Positions 43,296 through 56,300 of a stretch of DNA of 64,000 nt are shown piece by piece. Every line of letters begins with the position of its first letter. Positions within the stretch are counted from its first letter, which is position 1. The notes below the pieces were generated by a model. It made no database searches and was not told the DNA's origin. It was given only the letters and a program-made list of their open reading frames with translations. The stretch comes from Basidiobolus meristosporus CBS 931.73. Its lineage: Eukaryota; Basidiobolomycota; Basidiobolomycetes; Basidiobolales; Basidiobolaceae. The translations under genes were made by a program, and so were the position numbers. The stretch is from positions 1 to 64,000 of the forward strand of contig MCFE01000308.1 in assembly GCA_002104905.1 (NCBI GenBank). The letters are read 5' to 3'.

Positions 43296-43302
43296 TTTTA
43301 TA
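43296..43302 (-). promoter_or_regulatory. TATA box of M13 copy 6
   Basis: TATAAAA on the minus strand (ACATTATAAAACTCC), 68 nt before the ATG. Confidence 0.65.
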
Positions 43303-43371
43303 ATGTTGGAATGGTCACCTACTCGAGGCTCATGCTGGATCAGATGATTGATTTTGGGGAAAACGGAAAAT

Positions 43372-43408
43372 CGCAGTTACCAACTCTTGCTGAGAAATTG
43401 GTCAGCAA
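43372..43408 (-). promoter_or_regulatory. Shared M13 upstream box, copy 6
   Basis: CGCAGTTACCAACTCTTG followed by TTGGTCAGCAAC on the plus strand; first half as in copies 3 and 4, second half diverged. Confidence 0.5.
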
Positions 43409-43689
43409 CCGAAATACATTTAAAGCACAAGTGAATCATCGACTACACTGCAGTTTTTTCAAAATTAGAGTGGTGATGAGTCTGATCAGCAGAAAGTATG
43501 ACAGCTAAGTGGACTTCTTACTGCGGATTAGAAGATGCTAAGTGGCCATGCGCATTATCTCACCCCAGCAATGGTAAAAGCCTGACCAGATCGCTCATTG
43601 TGCATTCTACTAGCGGATGTCACTACACAGAGCCAACCCTGCTAGCTCTTGGTTATCGGGGTATTTCTTCTCCTAAGTGGCAGTGATCG

Positions 43690-44000
43690 ACAGGCAATTA
43701 GTGATAATTGCGGATTATTCCTTGCGATTGACAGCCCAACATGAATTTCGGTATGACTGGTATATTCCAGTTGTCTTCAGATTCTATTCTGAAACCCTTC
43801 CAGTAACCTCATTGACAAGCGTAAATCACCATGCCTCCTTGGTAACCTGCGGTTCCGCGCCAAATTGTCACCACTGTGACACCTTAACCATGCCCGAATC
43901 AACTATTGGTACAGGCGGAGGAAACATACTCCAAGTGATGTGGTTGAGTTGTCGGTCTGCGGATGCGATTGATTGGCATGATAAGGAAGCCCCTACGGAT
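43690..44000. repeat. Upstream block b, copy 6 version
   Basis: Partner of 35620-36010; shared segments are in the same order and orientation. Confidence 0.6.
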
Positions 44001-45387
44001 TTACCCCATACACAACAATGATGTATTGGAAATTGCTTCACTTTCTGTGCAGCAACCACCAAGCATCTAAAGTTACCACTTCAAAGGCTAAATGGCTTAA
44101 CATCAGATACATCTTTAAATTATATCTCCGATAACCACATTTTGATCCCGGTTGACATGGCTGCACATGCAGTGACAATCTGAAGCGTCGGGGTTGTGGC
44201 TTTCCTTTTGTCGCGACATGGCTTCAACCAGTCACTTTTCTAGTATCCATATGTATCAATGCAGCATTCTTCACTTGCGAAAATCATGAAGATTTTGCTA
44301 CATCCATTTCCAACTAATTGGGATTGATTTCCTAACGAACAGCTCTCTGAATTGGGGCGAACTGCAATTTCAACTCTAGGTATTCTTTACATTAGCATCC
44401 TTCATACGGCCAGCTCTGCTGCAAGGTAGTAAATGCAAGCCAGCCATAGTAAGCCCTTGTTCCAGAATCCACAGAGATACCAAGATTTTGGAGGTTGGTG
44501 AGAAATAGAAAAACGAGTATGCTTCCCTTATTGATTTAGTGAGTAGAAATCCAATATACAAACCATTTGAGAGCTCCCTATGTTGCGAACGGTAGGTTTA
44601 GCACCTGATTATTAATGTATTTTACACTTTCATCTTACCAACTCAAGGTTTACTGACTTGGAATGAATGTCATATTCACCAACTCTTGAGTTGTAGAGAT
44701 ACTGGAAACTACCAAAAGCTTCAATCGCACCTTGTATTATGTACACAACTTCCTGGAACCTTTCACAACGTTACTTATACAAAGTTCACACAAAAGCACT
44801 ACCATAACTTCGCATATCTACATATGAAAGGCCTCGCTTACCTCTAAGCACCCCCCCCAAATCATATTCAGCCACTCACTGTTACCTTCAACACCCTACT
44901 GGTGGTATGCTTGGAAGTGATCTGATGATATTAAACATCACGTTTGTTGGTATTTGTTAGTTTACTGGGCTAAAGTCGAGTGCTGTTAGTTTTAGTGGAT
45001 CTATCAATCAAGGTATGCCAGCTGAAAGTTGTCCTATCAGAATCTTTGATAGAGCCCTCAGAGTATCATATGAAAATCAGCAGAGACCCAAGCTGAATCA
45101 GACCATTCAAAAATGCGAAATAGGGCTCATTTTTGGATCTAGTAGTGTATGTATTGCATCGGGCATCGTATAGAGTACTCTTAGGCAAAGATGAAGCCCG
45201 GCGATTAATTGGAATTCTACTAGAGTGGAACGCTTGGGGCTCTTAATTAGAAAACATCAAGGTTGCTAACTGTAGATGATATTTAATTATCTGGGCAATG
45301 CTTGGAAGTATGTAGAGGTAAAAGAAAAGGATAACCTTAAGTAAAGTAGCATCTCTGTAGCTGGTGAGCATTGGAGTGGGGTAGCAA
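44001..45387. other. Intergenic, no gene
   Basis: No coding signal. Near 45040-45100 a stretch (CTTTGATAGA, then TATGAAAATCAGCA) resembles 28650-28710 next to the M13 fragment. Confidence 0.45.
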
Positions 45388-45487
45388 TCTACAAAGAATT
45401 TGGGCAAGACAATCTAAGATTCATAGACTATGATCCAAGTAACCCAGTGATTGGAATATCTAGGTGTAATTACAAAATTTGCAACAG
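45388..45487 (-). repeat. Copia LTR relic E
   Basis: Reverse complement of roughly the first 100 bases of the LTR (GAATTTGGGC, then ATAGACTATGATC and TAGGTGTAATTACAAAATTTGCAACA read on the plus strand, in separate pieces). The rest of the LTR is absent. Confidence 0.55.
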
Positions 45488-48300
45488 CATTTACCAAGGC
45501 TCTGGGAAGTAAAGAATACAAGTCCATATTCTTTGGATTGGCATTGTAATGCTGGAGTACTCTTGGTACACTCGTATTTCTGAAGTAACATCAAAGCTGA
45601 GGTCAAACTCAAATTATCCCACATCTCCTTGCCTAAGGGCTAAAGTATGAGCAGTACCATTATTGCAACAGGTCTCACTTTTGAATCCCTTGGTTTTAAT
45701 CTAAACACTGTACTGTTGGTGAAATTTTGAGGAACTGTAGTCAGCTTAATAATTTGAAGGATGAGAGACAAGGGTTATGGAAAACTTGAGGGACTGGAAC
45801 ACGGGGATTAATATCATCGCAGGCCAAAGAGTGGTGGAGGTTTTTGGAGAATTAGGTGCGATACATACGTATATATTTGGATAACTATTGTGAGCGATCT
45901 TGATAGAATGATTCGACTTGGTGGAGACATGGTTTTAGGCAGCCAGATCATTCCAGGTGAAATGCTAGAAATGGGAAAATTCAACCCATAGTTTGTCATT
46001 CTGGTGAGGATCTGGTCATGATCGCTGAAGAATCGAGGGGGCGAGGGCAGATCAGAGTAAACACCAAAGAGTATCCCCATGCACACAGAATATACTGGGC
46101 AAACCGCAAGAAATCAAATGCAATTCTTATTCGCGTTGGCGATGTGCAAAGCTGTGTAGGCTTTATCGATGCAGTGGGTATCGATCCATCACAGCCGCTT
46201 CATCATAGACGTAGGCAAAGTTAGCGTAACATCAATTCCTTGCGCCGCAGGGTGTGGTCACCACCGCGTAGCCCATTCCAATGGGTTCTCCCCCATGTAG
46301 AACAGTCTTGGATATGTAGCCTCATGATATCAACCCTTGAAGTCGCTGGTATGAGATGTGTAGGTATTTTACCATCTTGCTACCATCCTGTAAAGTAACA
46401 TCTCCAGTTGAGTGTAATTTACCGGTTGAATTTCTCTATGCACACCTGATAAGAGGTACACATCGCACTCGAGGTATGAGTCATTGCAACCTCATGTCAC
46501 CAGGGGAGCAACACAAAATCGTCATCCAAAGGCCTTGGTAGTGCCATATCTTACTGGAGCGGATGGGTGGTTAGGTTTCTGGTCCCTCCTTCGGGACACA
46601 ATTCAGGAAGCTAGCACCAGCAATCGTGGTGGAATTAGGGTGCAGCCGTTTGCAGGGTGGCGAATTGGCGCGGTGGCGCTAGCGCTAATACGCCAAGCAT
46701 GTCTGGCGTCAGCTACTTCGAACTGGCTAGCCTTGACCGACCCAAAGGTTGGAAAATACTAGGACGCCTTCGTGGAGACCATCACCAGAAGGGCAACATT
46801 CCGCTGGATGGACCATGCATTTCGGATCTACGAGAAATCTTCGATCATTGAATGCGCCAATATCCGCACTGCTCCCTCAAGATTGTCGCCTCTATACGGA
46901 GATGAGTCATTGGATATTCCGTTAGAGACGCATTCCTATTTCCAAAAATGGTTTGTATGACAACTTGGCGCCCGGTCATTAGCATTCCAAGGCATGCACA
47001 CACCATGTTACCACCGCAACTCACGAGAATTCAATGAGTATCTCGTCTAAGCAAGCCAAAACAGGGGCACGATGATATCCACCAAATCATGCAGCCACCT
47101 CACGGTGTTTCTTACCAATAGATCATCCGGTGCTTTTTTCTAAAGCAACTGATTTCCCTATTGTCCCACTTATCGGACTGGAGATCACGTGTAGTAAAAG
47201 GGTTCACCAGCAGCGTCTATACATGCGTGTGTCCATGGTCCGGAAAGAACCCACTGGACTGGCGAGCGGATAGATGGGCAGCCTAGACCAACTGCAAGAA
47301 ATACTGAACCTTCCCAACGCCAACTACACACGCACACGCTCTGCTCCGCCTCACCCCCACTGCTACCTGTACTACGTTGGTCGAGACTAAATGAACCGAA
47401 TTGCATTTTGATCCAAATCAGCAACTCCACCGTTTCATCTGGAACCATGCATGGCGAAGGTTACTTGGATGACTTGCAAGGTTTGCCAAAGTCCATGTTT
47501 GGACTGGTCATGGTTTACGGATCGAAATTGCCTATGCTGGCACTCGATCTGGAAACACCTCGATGATATCACCGCATGTGAGAAATCCACCTTCGTCCAA
47601 CTTCATTTGGTCAGTTGTGGAATGGCATCACCTCAGCTGACTCCCATATCTGGGGCCACCTCATGGACTCCCTTCGAGTCTCCGGTGGCCATCAATTGGC
47701 TCTTCTAAAGCTGCCAACCCATGGAACCTAACGAAATATCCATTTGTGGTATGCTTGGGGGATTTTCAGTCAAGAGTCATTCACGTGGTGCAAGGGTCCT
47801 TCATAGTGGCACCCACATAACCCATAACAACTAGATGCATCATTCGGCCCAAATGATGACCAAGGGAATCAGCTACTAAAATGAGGTTCGTCGTGACACG
47901 TGATATCACCCAGTCCACCTAACAAAGTTGCGTAATCCGGCCCTACGCATGTGGAGATTCCAGTCAACTGCCACACATCGACACTAGACATTGTTGAGAG
48001 AAAGATTTCCATGGAATAAATAAGGGGTCGGTCATTTCATGAGTGTAGTATGTTTAATGGAATCGACAAGATGTAAATATCGGGAGGATCTCGACCACTA
48101 GACGGCATCGAAAAATGATTGCTTTTTGGGCATTAAGCGAAAGAAAATCTCAGGTATTGAAATGAAGGATAGGTTAGGCTAGGCGGATTAGATGCTACCA
48201 TTGAAAATGAGGACAACCCTTTAGAAATTCATGGTCATCTGGAAATCAACATACAAAATGGGTATTACAGGTTATGTATGGGGTAGTGGAAGGGTTGAAT
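45488..48300. other. Intergenic, no supported gene
   Basis: About 2.8 kb. Several 60-90-codon frames exist around 46.0-47.7 kb, but none has a domain, a consistent frame after splicing or an obvious family. Confidence 0.45.
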
Positions 48301-49115
48301 TTACATTATCATACACCCCCAAAACATGAAAGTGCTCATAGATACTATAACCAAGGACACAAGCCCAGGACGGGATAGGACAGCATTATTGATGGCATTC
48401 GGGTTCTTGGCTTTCGAAAGAAATAGGTGTTAGTTAAATTGATAGAAGCATCATATCAAATCAAATGAAACTTACGCTCAAATCCACTACGTTCGTAGAT
48501 ACTGAATGCCATTTGCTTATTCGCTTGAACAGTAAAATTTTTGAATGCACTATTTATCGTCATTTGGTATTGATGTCCGGCAGTTAATGGATTTTCTTGA
48601 GGCCACAGGGAAGTATTCCAAAGATACCCGGTATCGGAGCCGGTGACATTTGTTACGAAGTATTTGATGGCTTTAGCATCCACAAGTTCCATAGTCATAA
48701 TCTGAGGCCTCGCGGGGCTATCACCATATGTCCAGTTGAATTGTACTGCATCCCCTCTAACTATGAGGTACTTTTTGCTCCAGAGAAATTCAGGAGCGGT
48801 TATCTGTAAGAGTACTGAACTAGAAGCTGTGGGCTGGTTACCACTTTGTGTAGCGGTGGGGTTTGTGGAATTTCCTGAAGGGTTAGTAGTGCCAGAGGGA
48901 TTCAACGCACCACTAGTAGGGGCTGGGTTGGCTCCACTGTTAGGGCTTTCACTATTACCACCGCTTGTAGGGTTAGGATTTCCTCCGCTGGTAGGACTAG
49001 CACCACCACCACCGCTAGTGGGTTGCTGGCTAGGGGACTCATTTTGAGCGACCACGCCGGTGGCTAACAGCACGGCTAACGCGCAAGAAAGGGTGATTTT
49101 TGAGAAAAGGCGCAT
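48301..49115 (-). CDS. Secreted, probably GPI-anchored DUF7137-like protein, 249 aa
   Basis: Two exons: 49115-48476 and 48410-48301, with a GT-AG intron of 65 nt and a TAACTAAC branch site; phases close. The ATG at 49115 gives a signal peptide (MRLFSKITLSCALAVLLATGVVAQ). The frame opens 18 codons earlier. A low-complexity Gly/Ser/Pro/Asn region with repeated PTSGG units follows (about 25-90). Next comes a compact domain of about 110 residues (ITAPEFLWSKKYLIVRGDAV, FNWTY, YLWNTSLWPQ, HQYQMTINS). It resembles fungal DUF7137 wall or surface proteins. The second exon supplies NAINNAV and a hydrophobic tail, as expected of a GPI-attachment signal. Leaving out that exon makes the protein look soluble. 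Function unknown. Confidence 0.78.
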
Positions 49116-50056
49116 ACGGGAATTGAGGAAGAACTCTGCAGAGTGCACAGAAAGGTCCACGGTCGGCACTTCGATTTATCATCAATCGGACGGACCAATC
49201 ACCTGGGCTCCCGTGAAAAAAAGGGACCGGTCCCTTTGTCTGTAGGAAAAGTTTAGTTTGATTTAACTAATGAATCCCGGTAGCATATTTCCTTCTATAC
49301 GCCCCAAATCCCTAATCGATCCTGGGCTATTTTTAGCCTCACCAACCCCCCCCCATGAAGAGGGTGCCAATTTGAATGGACATATAACTAATCCCATATA
49401 TGGTGATTCAATTTAACTGATGGTTCCCTCAAGCTGAAGATGGACAAATGGTTGTTGAAAATGGGTTTCGCGGAATTATTATGGAACCTTGGCGGCTCCA
49501 TGAAATCCAATACAACGCTGTTTACATATGCACCCATTATGATTGCTTCCCTAGGAATTGGTGTTGACTAGATTTCGGTCATCGAGGGACCTGGGATGAT
49601 CTCAACCAAGTGGGTACAGGTTTTCTTTAATAAAAAGTAGAATGCGATGATGTGTGAGGTCCCAAATACATAGCGAGGACAGTGATCTGCACCACCAGAG
49701 ATGTATGTATGTAACCAGGGGGGAGAATATGAATGAGGCGAACGGGCGGTGGCTCGATATTGATACTTTCAAAAACATCAATAGAAGAAGGGTCGGTAAG
49801 TTACAAAGCGACCAAAGAGTATTGTATTGAAAATGAAGCTTGAGGGAGGGAAGGATTTAGGCACCCGGCGACTGGCTTTGAAAGTTTCTATCTGTACACG
49901 AGATGGAAAGAAATTCAAAATAAGAAATGCCAAGAATAATAACGAAGTGGGATGATGGAAGTAACATGAAGAGATATACGCCTCTCCACTTGCAGCAAGG
50001 AGTTCTAAGTCATGGTGTAGCAGCCATGACCATGGATGGGCTATGTGAGGGCATGT
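49116..50056. other. Intergenic, no gene
   Basis: Holds the promoter of the surface-protein gene and the 3' end of casein kinase I. Nothing else recognised. Confidence 0.45.
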
Positions 50057-51815
50057 CTAGCTGCAAGCCCGACAAGTGAGAATATCCAGAAGATGTCCAA
50101 CAAATCCTTTCTTCTCTTCCTGGTTGTGATTGATGGGGTTCGGGGGTGCCGATTGAGGGTTGGGTGATGAAGATGCCTGGGCATGGTTGTGTAGAGGATA
50201 GGTTTGTTTCGATAGATTGGCATTGGTCGCGGCCTGTTCGGACTGCAAAACGTTGGCTGGATGGCTGCTACCCCGAGTAGGAAGCGGGACATCGCTACTA
50301 TAACGAGGGGATTGGTGTGGGTGGCCACTGTAGCGCTGAGAGGTGGTGGCACGCGTAGTCATGCGGGCGGGGTCTAGAGGCTTTAGCACAGATTCCTTGG
50401 TATTCTACTCGCAAGGGTTACTGGTATTGTATAGACAATGATGAATCCAGAGATTACTAACCTCCATTCGTCTACTACCGTCCAAGAGCATCCAATCGTA
50501 TATGCCGTCATCTTGTTGACCAAGTCTCGATAAAACTTTGTCAAAGAGTTCACGCATATAATTGTAATTAGGAGTTTCTTCAAATCCGAGTTTACGAACG
50601 TAGGTTAAATAAGTGGCAAACTCATCTGCAGGGAGGTTTGGCGATCAGTATGAAGTCCGGCGACGGGTCGCTCAAGATGCAACAAGTGTACCTGGAAACC
50701 CTTCACACAGCTCCTTAATAGGCGTGGTTTGTTTCTTCTCACCAATTCTCTCGTACTTTTGCTTGTTTGTGGCCGCCTTCAAGCCTTGCCATGGAAGTGA
50801 GCCTCTTAAAAAATAGAAAAACACATGCCCCAGTGATTCCAGATCATCTCGGCGTGATTGTTCTGCAACAATGATGAAGAATTGAATAAAATGCTAACTC
50901 TATATCGACTTGAAATGACTTACCTCGACCAAGATGGGTGTTGATACTCATATAACGGGCAGTCCCGCTTAGACTTTTCCGCTCTCTATATGGTATGTGC
51001 TGTCGAGTCTTCGGGTCACGATACTGCTTAGCCATTCCGAAGTCAATCAAATAGACCATATTGCATTGCTTAGTATTCAGTCGACCAGTTAAAAAATTAT
51101 CGGGCTTGATGTCGCGATATATCAAATGATGGTCATGAACGGCCTCCACTCTGGTTAACTTAGGCAGATACTCAGGTTAGTGGCCGACGCAGCAAAACAA
51201 GCCTTGGTAAAGAGTAAGGATTTGGGCTGCTTACCATCTGTTTTGCTAACATAGCGACAGTCTTCACGCTGAACTTTCTTCGGCACATTTCAAATAGATC
51301 CTCCAAGCTGGGTCCTAGTAGATCGATGACTAGGAAATTGTGCATTCCCTCTTGGCCAAAGTAGTAAACCTTGGGAACACCAACTAATAGAAGGGCGGGT
51401 CAGAAGGGGCTTGGGCTCAAATCAATCTGTCGGGAAAAGGTCTTACAGGTTCCAGCTAGGGTCTTGTAGGTCCTAAATTCGTCACGAAGTTGGGGAGCAT
51501 CGCTTTTTCGAGGTTCCTAGTTTGAGGGTGGTTATGGTTAAGCGAAAACTCGTCGGTTCTAGTTGAATATACGGCCGAGAGTTCCACAGAAAAAAGATAC
51601 AAATTTGATGGCTACAGTTTGGTTATTTGCAATGTTGACGCCTACAAAACACAGAGAAGTAAGTACAGTACGCTCCAAGAAGGGCACGTAGAAGTCATAC
51701 CTTCATAAATGACCCCAAAACTTCCTTCCCCGATCTTCTTTCCAATTTTAAACTGTTCGCCAACTATGGTTGGTCCAGAGTTTGAAGAATGTGAACTGCT
51801 TGATGTATGGGCCAT
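50057..51815 (-). CDS. Casein kinase I (YCK/CK1-gamma-like), 427 aa, 8 exons
   Basis: Exons: 51815-51701, 51641-51601, 51516-51447, 51383-51235, 51158-50924, 50862-50692, 50625-50462 and 50395-50057. Introns are 59-84 nt, all GT-AG, and phases close to 428 codons. The kinase domain starts at about residue 20: [18 protein letters not shown], the lysine in [43 protein letters not shown], and the CK1 signature [10 protein letters not shown]. It phosphorylates acidic or pre-phosphorylated Ser/Thr sites in many pathways (nutrient transporter turnover, trafficking, polarity). A His/Pro/Gln/Ser-rich tail ends in [11 protein letters not shown], where the two cysteines near the C-terminus may be lipidated as in YCK kinases. 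Exon 2 is only 41 nt. Confidence 0.93.
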
Positions 51816-53346
51816 AAGCTGGTATCAAGGTGCTCTGTAAGGTATATACTAAACTGGGCTCAAGCAAACTGGGAGGGACTATAGCGCTTGAGAGAGCAAA
51901 GGATGTTGTGGATATTCTGGTTGCTTTTTGCAGAACTGCCAGACACTCAAGGAAAGTCGAAGAGGAACCGATTCAAATGCAACAACGCTACCAATATATT
52001 CGCGAAAGAATAGCACTGTTCAATCTCTGCCGCAGTCTTAAAGGGGAGGAGAGCAGGGAAGAAAAGAATGGCAAGGCTTACGAAAAGACAGAGCTACTGT
52101 CTGTTAAAAGAGAAGGTGAGTTGTTCTCTAAGTGTATCAACTGGATTTTGGTGGGATAATCATGAGTATAATAAGGCATCGAAGGATCATAATTAGCGAT
52201 GATATTTAAAAGTGAATATTGCGATGGATATGGGAATGCATATAATGATAATTATGCAATAGAAACGTACGAAAATAGTGATCATGGAATCATTTCATCG
52301 GGGATTATTAGGCTAATGAAAATGCGGATGCCAGATTTGGCTGTTCCCCAAATTAATGAATGACCTGGATAATTGGTGAAAAAATCCTCTTCCAACATTG
52401 GCAATGCGATAATGGATGTGGTGAGTTGGTAGCAAGGAGGGTCAGGCGTGCGGTAAGTAATAATTAATTTGCCTGGACTGTAACAATGAAGCGTCACCAA
52501 TAATTAGCAATGGGGTTTTCATGGTACAGCGCTTGAACGTACAGAATAATTGTTATTGAAAGGTGCTCCTGAACAAGAAACAGAGAAGCCATTCCGATTC
52601 TGACGAATTCTCTGGTTACACTAATTGAAACTCCATATGATCAGGTGGTGGGTGATTTGGCTGTGTGAAAGCGACGGATTGCAAACACGGTTGCCCTTAA
52701 TTAACACACAGCTTGAAACTAATTACCTAGATGGAAGATGATTAGGGTTTGAGTGTGTGACCTGTACCACCCAGATGGCGACAAAGCTGCTGTTGAGCCA
52801 TGTCCCCAACCAATGCATTTTCATGAGTGGCGACGGCCTGAAAGCTGGTTTGGATAGATGATACAGGTACCAATATATGTGGATATATTGTGCTGTATTG
52901 CAGAGTGCCTTGTGGAGCTCGCCGGTGGGTATACCGCTGGCAAAGCAGGCGAATTGGGTGGTGCTCGCTAGCAAGCAAGATGGCCACTGGTTTTCATCAA
53001 TCACTGCGCTGGATGCGTGTTACCTGAATACACTGTGCGGAATGCAACTGCAGTATTCGTTAATCTTTGATTTATTGGACTTATGGCTTTACACAATAAA
53101 GTGAGATAGCGTGCTGTCGCCAGTCACAGTGAGGAGTGCTAGATTAACTCAAGGTGATTCTATACTTTTGCTAATATTGCTAATAAAAATTCAGGTTTTA
53201 ACTTAGAATTGCGATCGTCTCTAAAGCAGACTAAAACCAGGGGAGGGGTGAATTTACAAGATTTAACACGAGCAATCTGAGTATGCTTATTAAAAGATCA
53301 GGGTTGAAATCGTTCGCCAACACGTCACGTCATGACCCGAAGAGGT
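51816..53346. other. Intergenic, no supported gene
   Basis: A 109-codon frame at 51830-52159 (+) starts just upstream of the casein-kinase ATG on the other strand; it shows no domain and is probably leader DNA. Confidence 0.5.
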
Positions 53347-56300
53347 CTACAGTATATTCCACCAGGCGATCTCGTAGAATTGCTCTTCTCTACGTGCGAT
53401 GTAGCAGGGGATGGTATGGGAGAGCCATATCCTTCTTAGTTCATCGTAGCGGCGTTTGTTGAGGAACAAAGGGCGGCCTCGGCTGCAATACGGGGCGTTA
53501 GTATCCGATGCAGATGGGTGTGAGCACAAGGTGAATTTCTTACGTTAAGCCGGGATCAACTTCGCCATGGACATCGAGGTAGGGAGCATCCAACACACAC
53601 CCGCTTGTCCCATGTAGTAGCGCAATGATGCTTTGGTTGATTAGCATAAATATACCTACTGTCTTGCCACAGCTAGATAATAAAAATATTAATAATCCAT
53701 TGGAGTTGGTTCGAGATGGATGTGAGGCTTCTTACTTGCTCATATGTCGGTAGCATTCGCCAAGCTGATCCACTGTGCAGCAAGAGCTTTGGTAACATAA
53801 TATTCTACCGCAAAGCAAACATAAGGCTGGATGTTCGGGTATCTTTCGACAGCTGGGGCAAGTTGTGACGGTACTTTCTTGGACAAGAATATCCAATGTA
53901 CTGGGCAGTTCCACCAGTTCGTAGAGCCCAGGGAACTGAAGCTGGATTTTTGATCGCTCGTTCTTGCATTGGACTGCTATGTGCTTGCACCATCCCGAAA
54001 TCATTTTGTTCATCTGGCATGCTTCAGTCAATTCGGGGATTCGTAGGACTCTGCAGAGGCGCTCAAACTCATCATGATCATCGTCCTCTTGATTACTCTC
54101 TAGCTGGCTAGGTACGAACCCAAGACACACTTGGAATAGGATAAGCGTTTTTCTCAAGAGGGGGAGGCAAGAGATCCGAATGAATGTGCTCAGGACGGGC
54201 TGGCCTACAATGGAGAAAAATGCGGCAATTTGGGCTTCAGATTTACCCGACAGTCTAAGAACATGCTTGAAGAATTGCTGCTCCGCTGGGGTTTCTGTTT
54301 CCTCTGATGCGCCGTCTACTTGCGAGTATTTGTCATCAAAAGAATTGCTATCGCGTATGATCACAGCCTCCCAGGTCGCAATGGTCACTCGTGTAACCTC
54401 TAGAAGATAAATCACCCTAACAAGGTTGAACAAATCCATCTTGTGATGCGGGGCGACAAACACGGCCATCACCACGAGGAGGGTAAACGGGTCCTCGTAG
54501 AGGACAGGTGCTAATAGATCTAGCTTGTCATGCCCATCGTCCCATTGAAAGATCAAAAGCCGGTCGATGATATCCGGAAGACTTGGGGTAGAGAAGGATC
54601 CTTCGGGGAATTTAGCCACTTGGGGGATAGCTTCAGAGAGAATCCGCAGCACGGTCCAAGTAGGTTGGTCAATACGGTGCAGAAGTGATTCGTTTAGAAG
54701 ATTAAAGTTCTTGCTCGTTCCACCTCGGTGAGATACCTCTATGCATGATATTGTGCTGGCGAGTGCTTCTATAAGCATCTCATGTGACTCTAAACTTTTG
54801 AGGCGTTCTGCTGAGGATTCAGAACAGATGCTGTTAAGAGCATCAATCATACTCTCGTAGAGCTCAAGCTGGTTCGTTGATTGTTTCTCTTCGGGCAAGT
54901 CGGTAGATAGCGACGGATTGCTCTGAGCAATGCTTAGCGATTCTAGCAACGTTGGAACGAAGCTATTTTTTATCCAGAGCTCGAACTCCTGATCGAATTG
55001 ATAGCTTTCAAAGCTCTGCTCGTCAAACAGCGTTATCGGTATCAGTATGTTTCCGAGAGATTTGCAGAGGGGGCATAGATATTCCTTCCGAGATGCTTGG
55101 ATGTCCGATCCAGCCTGAGAAGAAATGTAGTTTTCGAAGCAATGTTGGTGCATCAAATGACCGCAAGAGGAGGCATGGATACCTTCCCGGTAGGATTTGA
55201 AAGGGTTGTCCTGGAACCTTTCGCCATTGCCAGCTATATCATTGCTCAGTGGTTTGTCCAGAGAGTCAATATGATGGAATAGGTCTCTTATGATGCCCTC
55301 ATCATCCATGGGAGTATATCTGATGGTGTTCGAAAGCTGGAAGAATCCGACCATTCCATACCAAGAGCCCTGCTCCAACTCTTCTTGACAGACGATACAA
55401 GGGCCGGACGGGTTTTCCCAGAGACGTTGCTTCTTCTTGACTTGCTGGTCTTTATCGGTATCGTCAACATCCATGTCATCATACATTCCTTTGTTGTGTT
55501 CAAGAAATTGCTGCTGGGCCTTAGCAAATTGATTCATAATGCGAGCTTGAATGTCTTGGGCAGTTTTCTTTCGAAAGTTTGCTTCAGAAGCCACTTCATC
55601 ATCCTCTTCCGTGCTCGTTTTATACCGTGCAATCGATTGGGTAACAGCCTCCTGACCGGAATGTTCGAGTGCCTGCAGAATGAACTTTGCTTTACGGTGG
55701 AGCTCGGAAAACTTCTTCAATTTGGAGCATTGGATAAGCAACTCGATCAGTGAGGCCTTCTCGACTTCTGGGCCGTTTGAGATCTCCAACTCAGAAACAG
55801 AGCAATCAACGAAGATCTTTTCAGATTTGCTGGTTTTGGAGCTGACAACTATCGTCAGAAGATGCAGGGCTTCATCTACAATGGTGATGCTTCCTTCGCC
55901 AATTTGTAATGCGTAGTGAAGGCTTCGGGTAATCATCTCATAGAACAATGGCGACTCAATTACTCTTCCCAGGCCAGCGTACGGGCCATCGTCGAGAGAC
56001 AAGAGAGCGGAAACATAGACGTTGTTATTGTTGTCGCTGGTTCGTTTCTTTAGCACTTCCTCGGCTTCATCTCGATCCTGGCGTGTATAGTGTATGAAAT
56101 AGGGATCGATCCTGTCGTAGTACTCAGGTTTGAGCTCGTACAAGCCATGGTCGGAGACACCGTCGGGAGGCCTGAAATTGGTGACCTGCTTGAGAATCTC
56201 GTCGAAAGCCTTGTACTCGGTTAGGCGCTCAGATATACGCTCTGTTAGCTCCGAGTAAGCAATAGGCTTAACGCATCCGTGGATTATTTCCCTCATTACC

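Noticed and set aside
51830-52159. 109-codon plus-strand frame
   Set aside because: It lies just upstream of the casein-kinase start on the other strand, with no domain and atypical composition; probably leader or promoter DNA.
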